Shown: positions 17,770 through 27,180, numbered from the stretch's first letter. The stretch: 64,000 nucleotides of DNA from Desulforhabdus amnigena (GCF_027925305.1 NZ_BSDR01000001.1:3065001-3129000); one strand, 5' to 3'. Notes: generated from the sequence alone by a model not told the origin. Translations and numbers: made by a program.

Positions 17770-19479
17770 TTACTCTTTCAGAGGAAGTACGATCGTCAGG
17801 CACGCTCCTGATTCCCTGGAATCAAGTGTCAACGTTCCGCCCAGCCCCGCGACTCTCTCACGAATTGTCACCGGACCAAGGTGCAGGGAGCACAACGTCT
17901 CATGATCATAATGGCCGAAATACGGAAAACCATGTCCATTGTCCGCGACAACCATGGTCACGTGATGGTTCTCTACCCCCATTTCCACAGATACGGTTGA
18001 GGCATCGGCATGCTTTGCGGCATTGACCAATGCCTCTCGAAGGATGAAGTAGATATCCTGTTTGATCGTGGTGGAGATAAACCGGTCTTCGGCAGACCGC
18101 ATCTTGAATTGAACCTGAATTCTCCAGTGATTCTTGATCAGGTCTATGAGCTCGCTCAATCGAACATACAAGGAAGCATCCGGGTTTCGCAGTATCGCCT
18201 GCTCGGGTTTCAGCTCCTGGATCAAGCAACGCAAATCACGTTGCTCGTAGGAGAGTAACTTCTGAATCTGGATCAATTCCTCGTGAGCCATTACAGGGTC
18301 TCGATCCATGAGACGGTCCGCTGTATGGGCTTTGATTCCAATGCTGGCAAGGGACTGAAGCAGACCGTCATGCAGATCCCGAGCGAGGCGGATGCGCTCT
18401 TCCGCAATAGCCATCCGGTGGAGCTGTTCAAAAAGATAATGCTGGTTGAGGATCATTGTGATGCGATAGGCCACTATCTTGCCCAGTACCAAATCATCGC
18501 AAGTCATTTTCCGTTTATCCAGGACAAACAACCTACCTTGAAAGTGCTTCTCTTGCAGCTTGAAGGAGAGAGCCGCCCCAATGACATATTGCGCCTGCAA
18601 CGCGGCATCGAGAACCTCCCCCTCTTCATCACAGCCGAAACAATCTCCTGACTCATAGAGCACAACTGATTTCGACAAGTTTCCATCGAGACAGAGAAAA
18701 TCTTTGTCAGCCAAATTTTTGGAGACAATTTCGCCAAAAATATCCGGACGTTCACGAGTCAGCTTAAATTCATTTCGAGACCAGTAGGCAACATTGAGCC
18801 AGGGCTCTTCGGATTCTTCCCATACCATAAGGGCGCGTGGAGCTCGCAGGACAGCAGACGCGCGGTCAAGCAGCAAGCTCACGAGGAGAGGGGCATCGTG
18901 TGGGAGATCATGGGACCATTCTGCTAATAAACTGATATCGTCTAACATTTTTTGCAGATAATCTCCCGCGTAACTGAGGAGCATTGCGATCACAATAAGA
19001 TAGACGCTGCGGATAATGAACTTGTTGAGTTCGAAAGAGGGATCATGAATAATGTGTTCGGAATAAAAACCCAATCCGAGAAACGCTGCCAGGGCGATCA
19101 TCGTGGTGTATGCTGATCCGCGCCATTGCCAGCGTATTGCCGCGCACACGACCGAAAAAACGAAGTACACGAAGAAAGGACTCGTAGCGCCTTCAGTGAA
19201 AAACATGAAGACCGTGAAGATCATCAGGTCCAATCCATGTGTGATCAGTCCGAAGTGTTTGATTGGAGAAGGGATATGCCAGACTGTTACTATCACGGCC
19301 AGTGAATAGACAACGTAGCCTACCATCATGGAATAAGCCAACGCGGCGTAGCGGGCTGGCTCTGAAGGATCGAGCCAGATAGCCAAGAGTGAAAAAGAGG
19401 CAAGAATGCACCGCGAAGCAGCAATCAACAGTTCTGCGCGCATATGCGGAAAGTACCGCCAACCTATGGTATGCGCCAT
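17770..19479 (-). CDS. NarX/DegS-type membrane sensor histidine kinase
   Basis: 569 residues. The N-terminus has about six hydrophobic segments (residues ~15-185, for example LMIFTVFMFF and SVYLIVIAMLLSYAGDYL). A GAF-like region covers ~205-345 and contains CFGCDEEGE. The HisKA_3 box has phospho-accepting His near 370 (IRLARDLHDGLLQSLASIG), and the ATPase domain has EALVNAAKHADAS (N box) and VADNGHGF (G1), ending with GGTLTLDSRESGACLTIVLP. This architecture phosphorylates LuxR-type regulators; the NarL-type protein at 12802 is the obvious candidate. The cysteine pair in the GAF region could be redox- or ligand-sensing, which is inference. About 190 bp separate its start from the decayed citrate synthase. 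Confidence 0.9.
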   Translation of the reverse strand: MAHTIGWRYFPHMRAELLIAASRCILASFSLLAIWLDPSEPARYAALAYSMMVGYVVYSLAVIVTVWHIPSPIKHFGLITHGLDLMIFTVFMFFTEGATSPFFVYFVFSVVCAAIRWQWRGSAYTTMIALAAFLGLGFYSEHIIHDPSFELNKFIIRSVYLIVIAMLLSYAGDYLQKMLDDISLLAEWSHDLPHDAPLLVSLLLDRASAVLRAPRALMVWEESEEPWLNVAYWSRNEFKLTRERPDIFGEIVSKNLADKDFLCLDGNLSKSVVLYESGDCFGCDEEGEVLDAALQAQYVIGAALSFKLQEKHFQGRLFVLDKRKMTCDDLVLGKIVAYRITMILNQHYLFEQLHRMAIAEERIRLARDLHDGLLQSLASIGIKAHTADRLMDRDPVMAHEELIQIQKLLSYEQRDLRCLIQELKPEQAILRNPDASLYVRLSELIDLIKNHWRIQVQFKMRSAEDRFISTTIKQDIYFILREALVNAAKHADASTVSVEMGVENHHVTMVVADNGHGFPYFGHYDHETLCSLHLGPVTIRERVAGLGGTLTLDSRESGACLTIVLPLKE

Positions 19480-19673
19480 AGAAATCTACCTTTCCCATGC
19501 CGGGTGCCTCTCGGTTCGGCATTAAAGGTGATCCGAACACGGGGGCTGCCACAGTCGATGAGTTGAGAGCAATTACAATAAAAGTAAGGTGCTGAGTGAT
19601 ATAGTGGTCAGCCCGGATCATCTCTTCTCCAGAGGCCGGTATTGACAACCGATGGGACCACGGTAGCACCCCA

Positions 19674-20270
19674 TTATTCTGCCTCAGGCCGGTAAAGAAT
19701 GGGCTTCGGCTCGGCTTCGGCAAATTTTTTCATCGATGATGTAGGTACCCATCCCATGGCAATGGAAATGGCAAACATCGCCATCATGGCGTCTGCTGGA
19801 ATCCCCATGAGGGAATAGAGCAGACCGCTGTAAAAATCTACGTTTGATTTGATCAATGGAGAATTCAAGAGCCCGAGCCATCTCTGGTGTCGGCTGGTTG
19901 GCGCTGAGCTGCCAGAGGAAATTACCGGCATGCGATAGGCCTCTATCGGGCGGAAGCAGTTCCAAGTCGCAGGATATGCGGCATCGCACGGCAACGACGG
20001 CCGCCATGCGAGAGATGGCACGTCTCTGGATTCTTTCAACCGCTGGGAAAACGAAAGAAGATTGTCTGCGCCAGGCAGGTCTCCATTGAGCAGTAGATAT
20101 AAGGTTTCCTCGAAACTGGACTGTGCAGCAAGGTCTTCTATGGCATAACCTCGGTAGATCAGGATGCCCTGCTCACCGTCGATGTAATCGATCTTGCTGT
20201 CGGCAACCGCTACTCCCCTCAGTCCCACGTTTTTCAAGAGCAACTCGGCTTCCATGGGCTCCTCCCGCAA
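19674..20270 (-). pseudogene. Citrate synthase, decayed (internal deletion and frameshifts)
   Basis: The 5' part encodes a good citrate synthase N-terminus ([51 protein letters not shown]). The middle continues in another frame (19684-20007) as [20 protein letters not shown] followed by ARALEFSI, matching the family's NFLYML..KEPTPEEARALD segment. The 3' part returns as [20 protein letters not shown] and PILYRPEAE, matching the C-terminus. About 200 residues with the catalytic His/Asp region are missing. Several shifts and the deletion mean no functional enzyme. Confidence 0.85.
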
Positions 20271-20371
20271 CCCGGCGTCGATCTTGATGGCTGCCAGCCC
20301 GACTCCAATGGTTCTGCAGCCCCCACTTACCAGGGAGGCTGTGAGTTCATAGCGCCTAAGAAGGGCCTTAA

Positions 20372-20480
20372 GAACCTATCCAGAAACCACCTGTGGACTT
20401 TGCGACACCCCCCTTGGTCCCCCCTTGAGGGGGGAATTAAAGGGGGTGTCCGCTGCCGAGGTAGGTTTTTGGATAGGCTC
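20372..20480. repeat. MITE copy (GAGCCTATCC family), TAA target duplication
   Basis: 109 bp from GAACCTATCC to GGATAGGCTC, flanked on both sides by TAA (20369-20371 and 20481-20483). It contains the core CCCCTTGAGGGG, with GTGGACTTTGCGACACC on one side and GGTGTCCGCTGCCGAGG on the other. Confidence 0.9.
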
Positions 20481-20689
20481 TAAATACCGCGAACCATTAT
20501 GTCATTCACATAACTATCTTCCAGGTTATTGACAAGCATATGAGCAGCCGAAATCGCGCTCTCATCTGATTTTGATTACAAGCTGCGATCTCGATGATCA
20601 TCGCATGAGGTTCATCTGGAGACAGATCGGACGCGTTTCTCTCGCTTCTCCGACCCATTAGGGATACCATCGGCCACGGTCAATGAGCG

Positions 20690-20955
20690 GATATCGGGCG
20701 GGCAGGGGCCTGATATGGAAGAGATGCTGAGCCAGGAAACATGTAGAGGTGATCCTGCCCGTGGTTGGTAAGACGCTGAGCCGTGGAGGTGTCGTGCTTT
20801 GAGAGGTGGATGCGTTGGCCGTGACCCAAAGAGCGGGACTGGTGGGAGCACTGTTGGTGGGCTTGAGTGTAGGCAAGGCCATGGCGCATGCTTTGAAAAA
20901 GCCGCTCATTGCCGTCAGCCACCTGGAAGGTCACATGAAGGAGCAAGGCTCACAT
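20690..20955 (+). pseudogene. tsaD/gcp (tRNA threonylcarbamoyladenosine synthase) fragment
   Basis: The plus-strand frame reads ARKHVEVILPVVGKTLSRGG, VVL, then an in-frame [49 protein letters not shown]. This is the TsaD segment around the conserved TxGPGL-GALLVG and the iron-binding HxxxH (HLEGH). The rest of the gene is absent and a truncated MITE lies just downstream. The TGA falls at a non-conserved position with no hairpin after it, so it is decay, not recoding. Confidence 0.8.
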
Positions 20956-20981
20956 AGAAAACATGCTTCATCTGAAATTAA

Positions 20982-21050
20982 GAACCTATCCAGAAACCAC
21001 CTGTGGACTTTGCGACACCCCCCTGCCCCCCCTCGAGGGGGGAATTTTTA
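20982..21050. repeat. MITE copy, truncated or rearranged
   Basis: Begins after TAA with GAACCTATCC and follows the family through GTGGACTTTGCGACACC and CCCCTCGAGGGGGG, then diverges after GAATTTTT. The GGATAGG end is missing. Confidence 0.75.
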
Positions 21051-21233
21051 GGATAAAATCCTCTTTTGAAGGGGGGATCGGGGGGAATGTCGGAAATGCC
21101 AATATCATGAGATGCATCCAAAATGAGAATTGCTGGTTGTGCTGTGGATATTATTGACCGAAGCATCATTCACAGTTATGGTTTGAAGTTTGAAGAACCA
21201 TAAAACAGGGTTTTCAAAACATGGGCGGATCAA

Positions 21234-21359
21234 ATGAAGGTCGTCTGCTTACTTGGAAACCCACGGGAGAATGGAAACAGTTCAGCCCTTGCCAACCATT
21301 TCTGCAACACCGCTGAAAGGCTTGGCGCACAGGTCCAAACTTTTGTTCTAAACAAACTT
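21234..21359 (+). pseudogene. NADPH-dependent FMN reductase (flavodoxin fold), N-terminal fragment
   Basis: ATG 21234 opens a typical flavodoxin-like FMN-reductase start: MKVVCLLGNPRENGNSSALA with the phosphate-binding GxPRxxGNSS loop, then LGAQVQTFVLNKLN. Homology ends where an inverted repeat (TAACCCATGTTTAC) marks the edge of an inserted element at 21359. The missing C-terminal two thirds could once have continued past 21928, where GTTTGCAAAAAGG could encode a VCKK-like segment, but this is weak. Confidence 0.75.
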
Positions 21360-21555
21360 AACCCATGTTTACCATTTTGTTGCCCCCTGACGGAGGGCGA
21401 AATCTATCAATTTTTGGGTTAAAATCGCATCAAATCGCACAGTTTTTTTAACTAGCTGAATTTATTGGATCGCATTTTTTAAATTTCTGCTCGTAGTGCC
21501 CCAAAACGCATGGATCATATTGACGCCATATTGATCTCGTGCTGTCTGCCGGGGC

Positions 21556-21684
21556 ATGTTCATACGAGAAATCAAAAAGAAGGATAAGGATCCTGTATCC
21601 CAAAATTTCTATGTCTACCATCGCCTGATGGAGTCGGTGCGCACTGCCAGAGGACTGCGCCAAAGGGTTGTGCTCAATCTAGGT
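21556..21684 (+). pseudogene. IS1634-family transposase, N-terminal fragment
   Basis: ATG 21556 encodes MFIREIKKKDKDPVSQNFYV followed by YHRLMESVRTARGLRQRVVL and NLG, the characteristic start of IS1634/IS1549 transposases. The frame is broken at LNLG by a MITE. If the MITE and one CTAG copy are removed in thought, the frame continues NLGRLKPPCER before a stop, so the gene was already only a stub. Confidence 0.7.
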
Positions 21685-21816
21685 TCTGTTGATATTTGCT
21701 GAAAGTTCCATATTCTCAGATAGATGCTTGATCTGCCTCGAAGCGGTCCTTTCCGGTGCAATGCCTTATGGATTCGGTCTCTACGAGAACGTTCCAATCT
21801 GAAATGTCAACAGAAC
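21683..21816. repeat. Small MITE with CTAG target duplication
   Basis: 134 bp with terminal inverted repeats GTTCTGTTGATATTT and AAATGTCAACAGAAC (one mismatch), flanked by CTAG on both sides (21679-21682, 21817-21820). It differs in sequence and target from the common GAGCCTATCC family. No coding capacity. Confidence 0.75.
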
Positions 21817-22067
21817 CTAGGAAGACTGAAGCCACCCTGTGAAAGATGAAGTGACGAAAAATTTCGCTCGAAACACATAACATCTTAATATGCCAATATT
21901 TTATTTTATAGGTAGTAAACATGGGTTAGGGTTTGCAAAAAGGACTATTCCCCGCTTTTTCCTGGATTCCGACTTTCGCAGGAATCCAGTCTTCTTTGAA
22001 GAAATATGGAGTTTGTTTCTTTACAGCCCCTTGGAGTCAGCGATTTTCGATGATGGAGTTCCGATAA

Positions 22068-23204
22068 ATGATTGGAATATTGAAAATTGCATTCAAGTTA
22101 CTGGTAAATGACCGAGCCAAATTTGCGGCGCTCATCGTGGGAATAAGCTTTGCGGTGTTTCTCATGGTCCAGATGACGTCCATATTTGCCGGCATCCTGG
22201 CCAAGTCATCATCTACAGTGACCAATATCGGCGCCAGAATCTGGGTAATGGACCCTTCGGTCAAGAACCCTCTCAACAGCATCCCCATGCCTGACTATGT
22301 GCTGGATGCGGTTCGGAGTATCAACGGCGTAAAATATGCGGTGCCCCTCTATTCCGGTACGGCCCTCGTCAGACTCGGTAGCGGCATCTACCAACCGGCG
22401 ACCGTCCTCGGGCTGGACGACACGAGTCTCGTTGGCAGGCCCGAACTGATCGAAGGGAAAATCGAAGACATTTATGGAGAAAACGCGTTCATCGCCGTCC
22501 GTGACCAGGAGTTCGCCAAATTGGGGAACCCCACCATCGGAACGACCTTCGAGATAAATGACAACCGGGGGCTCATTGTCGGCATCGCCCGGGTGGCCGC
22601 GAGCGGTCTGTTCGGAATTCCGACGCTTTACACTACCTACAAGCGGGCCATTCAATACATACCCTCCACCCGCTTCACTATTGCGTATATTCTGGTAGAG
22701 CCCAAGACCGACAATGACATTTCCTACATAAAGGATGAAGTTGCGGCAATCGGATATCTCGGATTGACCGATATCGAACTGAAGAAGAGAGTTGCCGATT
22801 ATTACAAATACCAAACTGGACTTGGCACCAACATCCTCATGATGACCGTGATAAGCTTCCTAGTGGGCTTATCCATTTCGGGACAGACTTTCTATACATT
22901 CGTTTTGGAAAATATGGAAAAATTTGGAGCTCTCAAGGCCATCGGCGCCAAGAGCTACGAACTTATCTATATGATCCTTTTTCAGGCGATGTTCACGGGA
23001 TTTACGGGATATGGCCTGGGTGTCGGCTTGTGCTCTCTGTTGATAGGTGTTGCAAAACACAAAGTGCCTGATTATACTGCAGATATCAATTACTCCAACT
23101 TGGGTCTGGCTTTCGCCATGGTGCTCATCATCATCGCTGTTTCAAGCTATATCGCCGTTCGAAAAGTTATTAGTGTGGAACCCTTTGATATTTTTAGAGG
23201 TTGA
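22068..23204 (+). CDS. ABC transporter permease (FtsX/MacB-like, DevC type)
   Basis: 378 residues. ATG 22068 lies 9 bp after a GGAG site. An N-terminal transmembrane helix (residues ~18-42) is followed by a periplasmic MacB-PCD-like domain to ~255, then three further helices (near 265-290, 310-335 and 350-370) with the FtsX signature ENMEKFGALKAIGAKSYELI. It ends in VRKVISVEPFDIFRG. It is the inner-membrane part of a tripartite exporter with the ATPase, HlyD-like and outer-membrane genes that follow. The ATPase gene starts 1 bp after its stop. Substrate unknown; the closest well-known relative is the heterocyst DevBCA type. Confidence 0.9.
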   Translation: MIGILKIAFKLLVNDRAKFAALIVGISFAVFLMVQMTSIFAGILAKSSSTVTNIGARIWVMDPSVKNPLNSIPMPDYVLDAVRSINGVKYAVPLYSGTALVRLGSGIYQPATVLGLDDTSLVGRPELIEGKIEDIYGENAFIAVRDQEFAKLGNPTIGTTFEINDNRGLIVGIARVAASGLFGIPTLYTTYKRAIQYIPSTRFTIAYILVEPKTDNDISYIKDEVAAIGYLGLTDIELKKRVADYYKYQTGLGTNILMMTVISFLVGLSISGQTFYTFVLENMEKFGALKAIGAKSYELIYMILFQAMFTGFTGYGLGVGLCSLLIGVAKHKVPDYTADINYSNLGLAFAMVLIIIAVSSYIAVRKVISVEPFDIFRG

Positions 23205-23205
23205 T

Positions 23206-23910
23206 ATGTCCGAAAGGGCTGTGAAAGCGATTGAACTGGTGAAATGGTTTGGCGAAGGAGCAGCCAAAACCTATGCCGTCAAAGGCATCAGTTTTGAAGC
23301 AAATTTTGGGGAAATGCTTTACATCGTCGGCCCTTCAGGCAGCGGCAAGACGACTCTGTTGAGCATGATCTCGGGAATTTTAAGGCCCAACTCCGGTACC
23401 GTCGTGATACATGGTCAAGAAATCTGGAAACTCGGTAACAACGCAATCGCCGATTTCAGACTGAACACCATCGGTTTCGTATTCCAGGATTACCACCTCT
23501 TCCCGAAACTGACCACCCTGGAAAACGTGGCGATTCCCTTGATTCTCAAGAAGCAGGACTGGAAAAAGGCAATGGATACCGCCATGGAGTTCCTGGAGGT
23601 GGTGGAGCTCAAGGAGAGGGCTTCGCTTCCTCCCCTCAAGTTGAGCGGAGGCGAGCAGCAGCGTGTGGCCATAGCCAGGGCTATCGTCAGTCGTCCGGAT
23701 ATTTTGATTCTGGACGAACCCACCGCTTCGCTGGACGGCAACACAGGTAAAAAGATCCTGGGCTTCGTGAAAGAAAACGTTTTGAACGAACATCGGTGCA
23801 TTCTGATTGTCACCCACGACAGCAGGATATTCGAATATGCCGACCGTATGATCAAGATGGAAGATGGAAAAATCGTAGAGGTTTTGAGCGGAGGATTTGA
23901 TGAGGAATAA
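23206..23910 (+). CDS. ABC transporter ATP-binding protein (LolD/MacB family)
   Basis: ATG 23206 directly follows the permease stop; 234 residues. Walker A GPSGSGKT (~residues 42-49), Q-loop (FVFQDYHLFPKL), ABC signature LSGGEQQRVAIARAI, Walker B ILILDEPTASLD, and switch His in IVTHD are all intact. This size and sequence fit the class that powers FtsX-type permeases in lipoprotein release or drug/glycolipid export. The next gene overlaps its 3' end, so the trio is translationally coupled. Confidence 0.95.
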   Translation: MSERAVKAIELVKWFGEGAAKTYAVKGISFEANFGEMLYIVGPSGSGKTTLLSMISGILRPNSGTVVIHGQEIWKLGNNAIADFRLNTIGFVFQDYHLFPKLTTLENVAIPLILKKQDWKKAMDTAMEFLEVVELKERASLPPLKLSGGEQQRVAIARAIVSRPDILILDEPTASLDGNTGKKILGFVKENVLNEHRCILIVTHDSRIFEYADRMIKMEDGKIVEVLSGGFDEE

Positions 23911-24985
23911 GCTGCTGTTTGCTTTGGCGATCCTAGGCATTGTGGCAGGCTTTGTCAGCGCCTATATCTACAGCACTCAGAAGAAAGCGTTGCCTCCAGT
24001 CTTCAATCCCGCACCCAACCCCTATGTAAAAGGCATTTATACAAATGGCATCGTTGAAAGCTACCAGTCGAATGGAGAAAACATCAATATATTCCCCGAA
24101 GTATCGGGAACAGTCGCGCAGATCCCTGTAGTCGAAGGCGCAAAGGTGCGCCGGGGCGATCCGTTGCTCGTCATGGACGATTCCATCCAGCGAGCGCTCG
24201 TCGAGCAGCAGAAGGCCCAGGCTGATGCCGCGCAGGCTCTGCTGCAGCAGCTCAAGGCTCAACCGAGAAAAGAAACTCTCGAAGTATCGAAAGCACAGGT
24301 AGATTTTGCGGCGGCAAGCTACAAGACTTCTCTGGCCCAATATGAAAAGCAGAAGAAATCTTATGAATTGAACCCCAAGTCGGTGAGCCCGGATCAACTG
24401 GATAATGCAGAGAATGCAGCCAAAGCGGCCCAGGCGAACCTCCTGGTAGCACAGAAACAGTATGAACTGACCAAGGCGGGAGCCTGGATTTATGATATAC
24501 GAAACCAGCAGTATCAATATGAAGCCTTGTCAAAAGCCCTGGCGAGTTCAAAAGCGCTCTTGGAAAAATACACTCTGCGTGCTCCTGTCGATGGAGTGAT
24601 TCTCGCGGTCAACACCGCTGTCGGCAGTTTCATATCTCCTCAGGGTGCTTATGGAACCTATACGCAAGGTTTCAACCCTATCATCGTCATGGCGACTTCC
24701 GCGCCCTATTGCGGGGTGAGGTGCTACATCGATGAGATTCTCATCGCAAGGCTTCCTCCGCCGGACCAGATGAATGCCCGAATGTTTTTCAGGGGAACGA
24801 ACATCAGTGTACCCCTGGAATACGAACGAGTGCAGCCATACGTCATCCCCAAGATCGAGCTTTCGAATCAGAGGACCGAGAGAGTCGACGTCAGAGTGCT
24901 GCCGATTTTGTTTCGGTTCAAACCTCTGAAGGACATGGCTGTCTATCCCGGCCAACTGGTGGATGTCTATGTGGAATCGAAATGA
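23900..24985 (+). CDS. HlyD-family periplasmic adaptor
   Basis: 361 residues, starting at ATG 23900 (GGAGG 5 bp upstream), overlapping the ATPase gene by 11 bp. A single N-terminal membrane anchor (residues ~4-22) precedes a biotinyl-lipoyl-like half (NINIFPEVSGTVAQIPVVEG), a long alpha-helical hairpin (~85-215, rich in Ala/Gln/Lys), the second lipoyl half (LRAPVDGVILAVNTAVGS) and a beta-barrel domain. This architecture bridges an inner-membrane transporter to an outer-membrane channel. The outer-membrane partner follows at 25151. Confidence 0.93.
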   Translation: MRNKLLFALAILGIVAGFVSAYIYSTQKKALPPVFNPAPNPYVKGIYTNGIVESYQSNGENINIFPEVSGTVAQIPVVEGAKVRRGDPLLVMDDSIQRALVEQQKAQADAAQALLQQLKAQPRKETLEVSKAQVDFAAASYKTSLAQYEKQKKSYELNPKSVSPDQLDNAENAAKAAQANLLVAQKQYELTKAGAWIYDIRNQQYQYEALSKALASSKALLEKYTLRAPVDGVILAVNTAVGSFISPQGAYGTYTQGFNPIIVMATSAPYCGVRCYIDEILIARLPPPDQMNARMFFRGTNISVPLEYERVQPYVIPKIELSNQRTERVDVRVLPILFRFKPLKDMAVYPGQLVDVYVESK

Positions 24986-25150
24986 ATCTCAGAAAAGTAA
25001 AGGCCTGAAACTATAGGAAGCGGGATGGACCTCACACATCAAGCATTCAGTGGTTTTCTGCCCGACGGCAACGGTACCTGTCAAACGGACCGGCAGTCCC
25101 TCCATTCGCAAAGGAAGTCGCGACGTATGCCACTGCCGCCTGGAAGTGCG

Positions 25151-26632
25151 ATGAAAGGCGGACGAAGGGTTCTTTGGTTTCACTTGTGGATTTTTTGTGC
25201 ATGGATTTCGATGCTTGCCTACGGATGTGCGGTGGGCCCCGATTTCGTGCGCCCCAAACCTCCTGCAGTGTCCCGGTATACCCAGGGGAAACAACCTACC
25301 GAAACGGTATCGGCTGATGGCCAGGCACAAGTTTTTGAATATGGCGCAAATATTACCGAAGACTACTGGCGGATGTTCAAATCTCCTCCGCTGAATGCAA
25401 TGATCAGGGAAGCCATAGAGGAAAACCCCGGACTTCAGTCGGCACAGGCACGCCTTCGCCAAAGCCAAGAAAATCTTCGAGCCGGTTACGGCGTATTTTT
25501 TCCACAGATTGGTGGAAGCTTCGACGCCACCAGGCAGAAATTCTCACCCCAGAAGTTCGGCAGTTCTTCACCCAGCAATATCTTTAACCTCTTTACCGCC
25601 TCGGCTACCATATCCTATGTCCTGGATGTGTTCGGCGGACAGCGCCGCACCATCGAGAGCCTTTCGGCCCAGGTGGATCAACAGAATTATACCACCCAGG
25701 CCGCCTATCTCACTCTTACGGGCAATATCGTCAATGCGGCCATCGCACAAGCCGCCTATCGCGCCGAAATAGAGGCCTCGGAGCAAATCATCTCCTTTGA
25801 AAAGGAACTGGTCGAACTTACTGAAACTCAGGCACAAGCGGGAACCGTGCCGTACGTCAATGTCCTCAGCCTCAAGTCACAGCTTCTAGCCACTGAGGCC
25901 ACTCTTCCTACGCTCAAAAAAAACCTCGATCAGAGTCTGCATCTCCTGGCGGCGCTGCTGGGGCGCGCCTCTGGAGAGTGGCTTCCTCCGCCTCTCACTT
26001 TGGAGGACTTCGCTCTTCCTGCCAACCTTCCCATAACTCTCCCATCCGAGCTTGTGCGCCGCCGCCCCGATATTCTGGCATCAGAAGCTCAAGTCCACAC
26101 CGCCAGCGCCAACGTCGGAGTCGCAACCGCCGCCATGTTTCCGAGTTTCACTTTGAGTGGAGAGCTGGGGCAGAACAGTTCCGACATCACCAGGCTTTTT
26201 GACAGCGCCGGGACCATATGGACAGTGGGTACCAACATGGCATCTCCGCTCTTTCAAGGGGGAACTTTGTGGTTTCAGAGGCGTGCCGCCATTGAGGCCT
26301 ATCAGGCATCGCTCTCAGATTACCGGCAGGTTGTCATCAACGCCCTTCAGCAGGTGGCCGATACCCTTCGCGGAGTAGAACACGATGCCGAAACGCTCCG
26401 TGCACAGTCCGAAGCGCTTGTTATTGCCGAGGAAAATTTGAACCTGGTGAAGGCGAACTACGAGGCCGGTTTGGTCAACTATCTCCAAATGCTTACGGCA
26501 GACAACCAATACCAGCAGGCAAAGCTCGGCTACATCCAGGCAAAAGCGCTCCGTCTGCAGGATACCGCCGCGCTCTTTGTCGCCTTGGGCGGAGGTTGGT
26601 GGAACGCTGAAGCCAAACCTGCAGGGGAATGA
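25151..26632 (+). CDS. Outer-membrane efflux lipoprotein (NodT/OprM family)
   Basis: 493 residues from ATG 25151. The signal sequence ends in a lipobox (LAYG-C, Cys near 25) followed by AVGPDFVRPKPP, the usual start of NodT-type factors. Two OEP repeats follow: helices near ENPGLQSAQARLRQSQENLR and LVRRRPDILASEAQVHTASA. The C-terminal half includes LVIAEENLNLVKANYEAGLV. The protein would trimerise into an outer-membrane channel for the ABC/HlyD exporter encoded just upstream. An in-frame GTG or ATG further upstream (from 25025) would put a hydrophilic stretch before the signal peptide, so 25151 is preferred. Confidence 0.93.
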   Translation: MKGGRRVLWFHLWIFCAWISMLAYGCAVGPDFVRPKPPAVSRYTQGKQPTETVSADGQAQVFEYGANITEDYWRMFKSPPLNAMIREAIEENPGLQSAQARLRQSQENLRAGYGVFFPQIGGSFDATRQKFSPQKFGSSSPSNIFNLFTASATISYVLDVFGGQRRTIESLSAQVDQQNYTTQAAYLTLTGNIVNAAIAQAAYRAEIEASEQIISFEKELVELTETQAQAGTVPYVNVLSLKSQLLATEATLPTLKKNLDQSLHLLAALLGRASGEWLPPPLTLEDFALPANLPITLPSELVRRRPDILASEAQVHTASANVGVATAAMFPSFTLSGELGQNSSDITRLFDSAGTIWTVGTNMASPLFQGGTLWFQRRAAIEAYQASLSDYRQVVINALQQVADTLRGVEHDAETLRAQSEALVIAEENLNLVKANYEAGLVNYLQMLTADNQYQQAKLGYIQAKALRLQDTAALFVALGGGWWNAEAKPAGE

Positions 26633-26657
26633 TGTGAACCCATTCCTGTTGAAATTT

Positions 26658-26674
26658 CAGGCAGGTGCTGCCTG
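26658..26674. other. Small hairpin after the efflux operon
   Basis: CAGGCAG-GTG-CTGCCTG forms a perfect 7-bp stem 26 bp past the stop of the efflux operon. There is no T-run, so a terminator role is only possible, not shown. Confidence 0.4.
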
Positions 26675-26766
26675 CAGGAAATGGGATTGGCATCGGGATT
26701 TAGATGCTTCTAGGGGTCTAATCTCGAAATTGAGTAAACAATTTAGCAGTAACAGGAGGATTTCCC

Positions 26767-27180
26767 ATGAAGATTCTGGTGGCAACAGATGGTTCCAAGC
26801 AATCCATGAAAGCTGTGCACAGGGCATTGAAAATGGCCGAGCAAGAGGGTGCGCAGGTTACCCTGATAACGGTGGCTTCTTATCTTGCAGCAGATTTCGC
26901 TGAATTGCCATTGGATATCAGGGAAAGGTTTAAAGCAATGTCGATGAAGGTTTTAGATGATGCCAAAGCTCTTTTTGATGCAAAGGGCATTTCTGCCGAA
27001 ACAGTGCTGTCGGAAGGCGTTGTGGCCGCCAACAGCATCTTGAGACTGGCGGAGGAAGGCGGTTTTGATGAGATTATTCTTGGGAGCACTGGAACAACCG
27101 GTCTCGTCAGGGCTCTCATCGGAAGCACCGCCTCAAAAGTAGTATCGCATGCTCCCTGCACCGTTACCGTGGTCAGATAG
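26767..27180 (+). CDS. Universal stress protein (UspA family)
   Basis: 137 residues; ATG 26767 follows AGGAGGA. N-terminal MKILVATDGSKQSMKAVHRA and C-terminal LGSTGTTGLVRALIGSTASK, VVSHAPCTVTVVR carry the ATP-binding G-2x-G-9x-G-S/T pattern. Single-domain cytoplasmic Usp, probably a nucleotide-binding stress modulator. It stands alone between the efflux operon and the convergent cfa gene. Confidence 0.95.
   Translation: MKILVATDGSKQSMKAVHRALKMAEQEGAQVTLITVASYLAADFAELPLDIRERFKAMSMKVLDDAKALFDAKGISAETVLSEGVVAANSILRLAEEGGFDEIILGSTGTTGLVRALIGSTASKVVSHAPCTVTVVR

Larger units (their letters stand above)
21359..21928 (+). mobile_element. Deleted IS1634-like element
   Basis: A 14-bp inverted repeat, TAACCCATGTTTAC at 21359-21372 and GTAAACATGGGTTA at 21915-21928, bounds 570 bp that interrupt the FMN-reductase gene. 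Inside lies the start of an IS1634-type transposase. The element is far shorter than a complete member (about 1.7-2 kb), so it is an internal deletion derivative, itself interrupted by a small MITE. Confidence 0.65.

Noticed and set aside
20740-20800. In-frame TGA in the tsaD remnant as a selenocysteine codon
   Set aside because: It falls at a position that is not Cys in TsaD, no hairpin follows and most of the gene is missing; it is decay.
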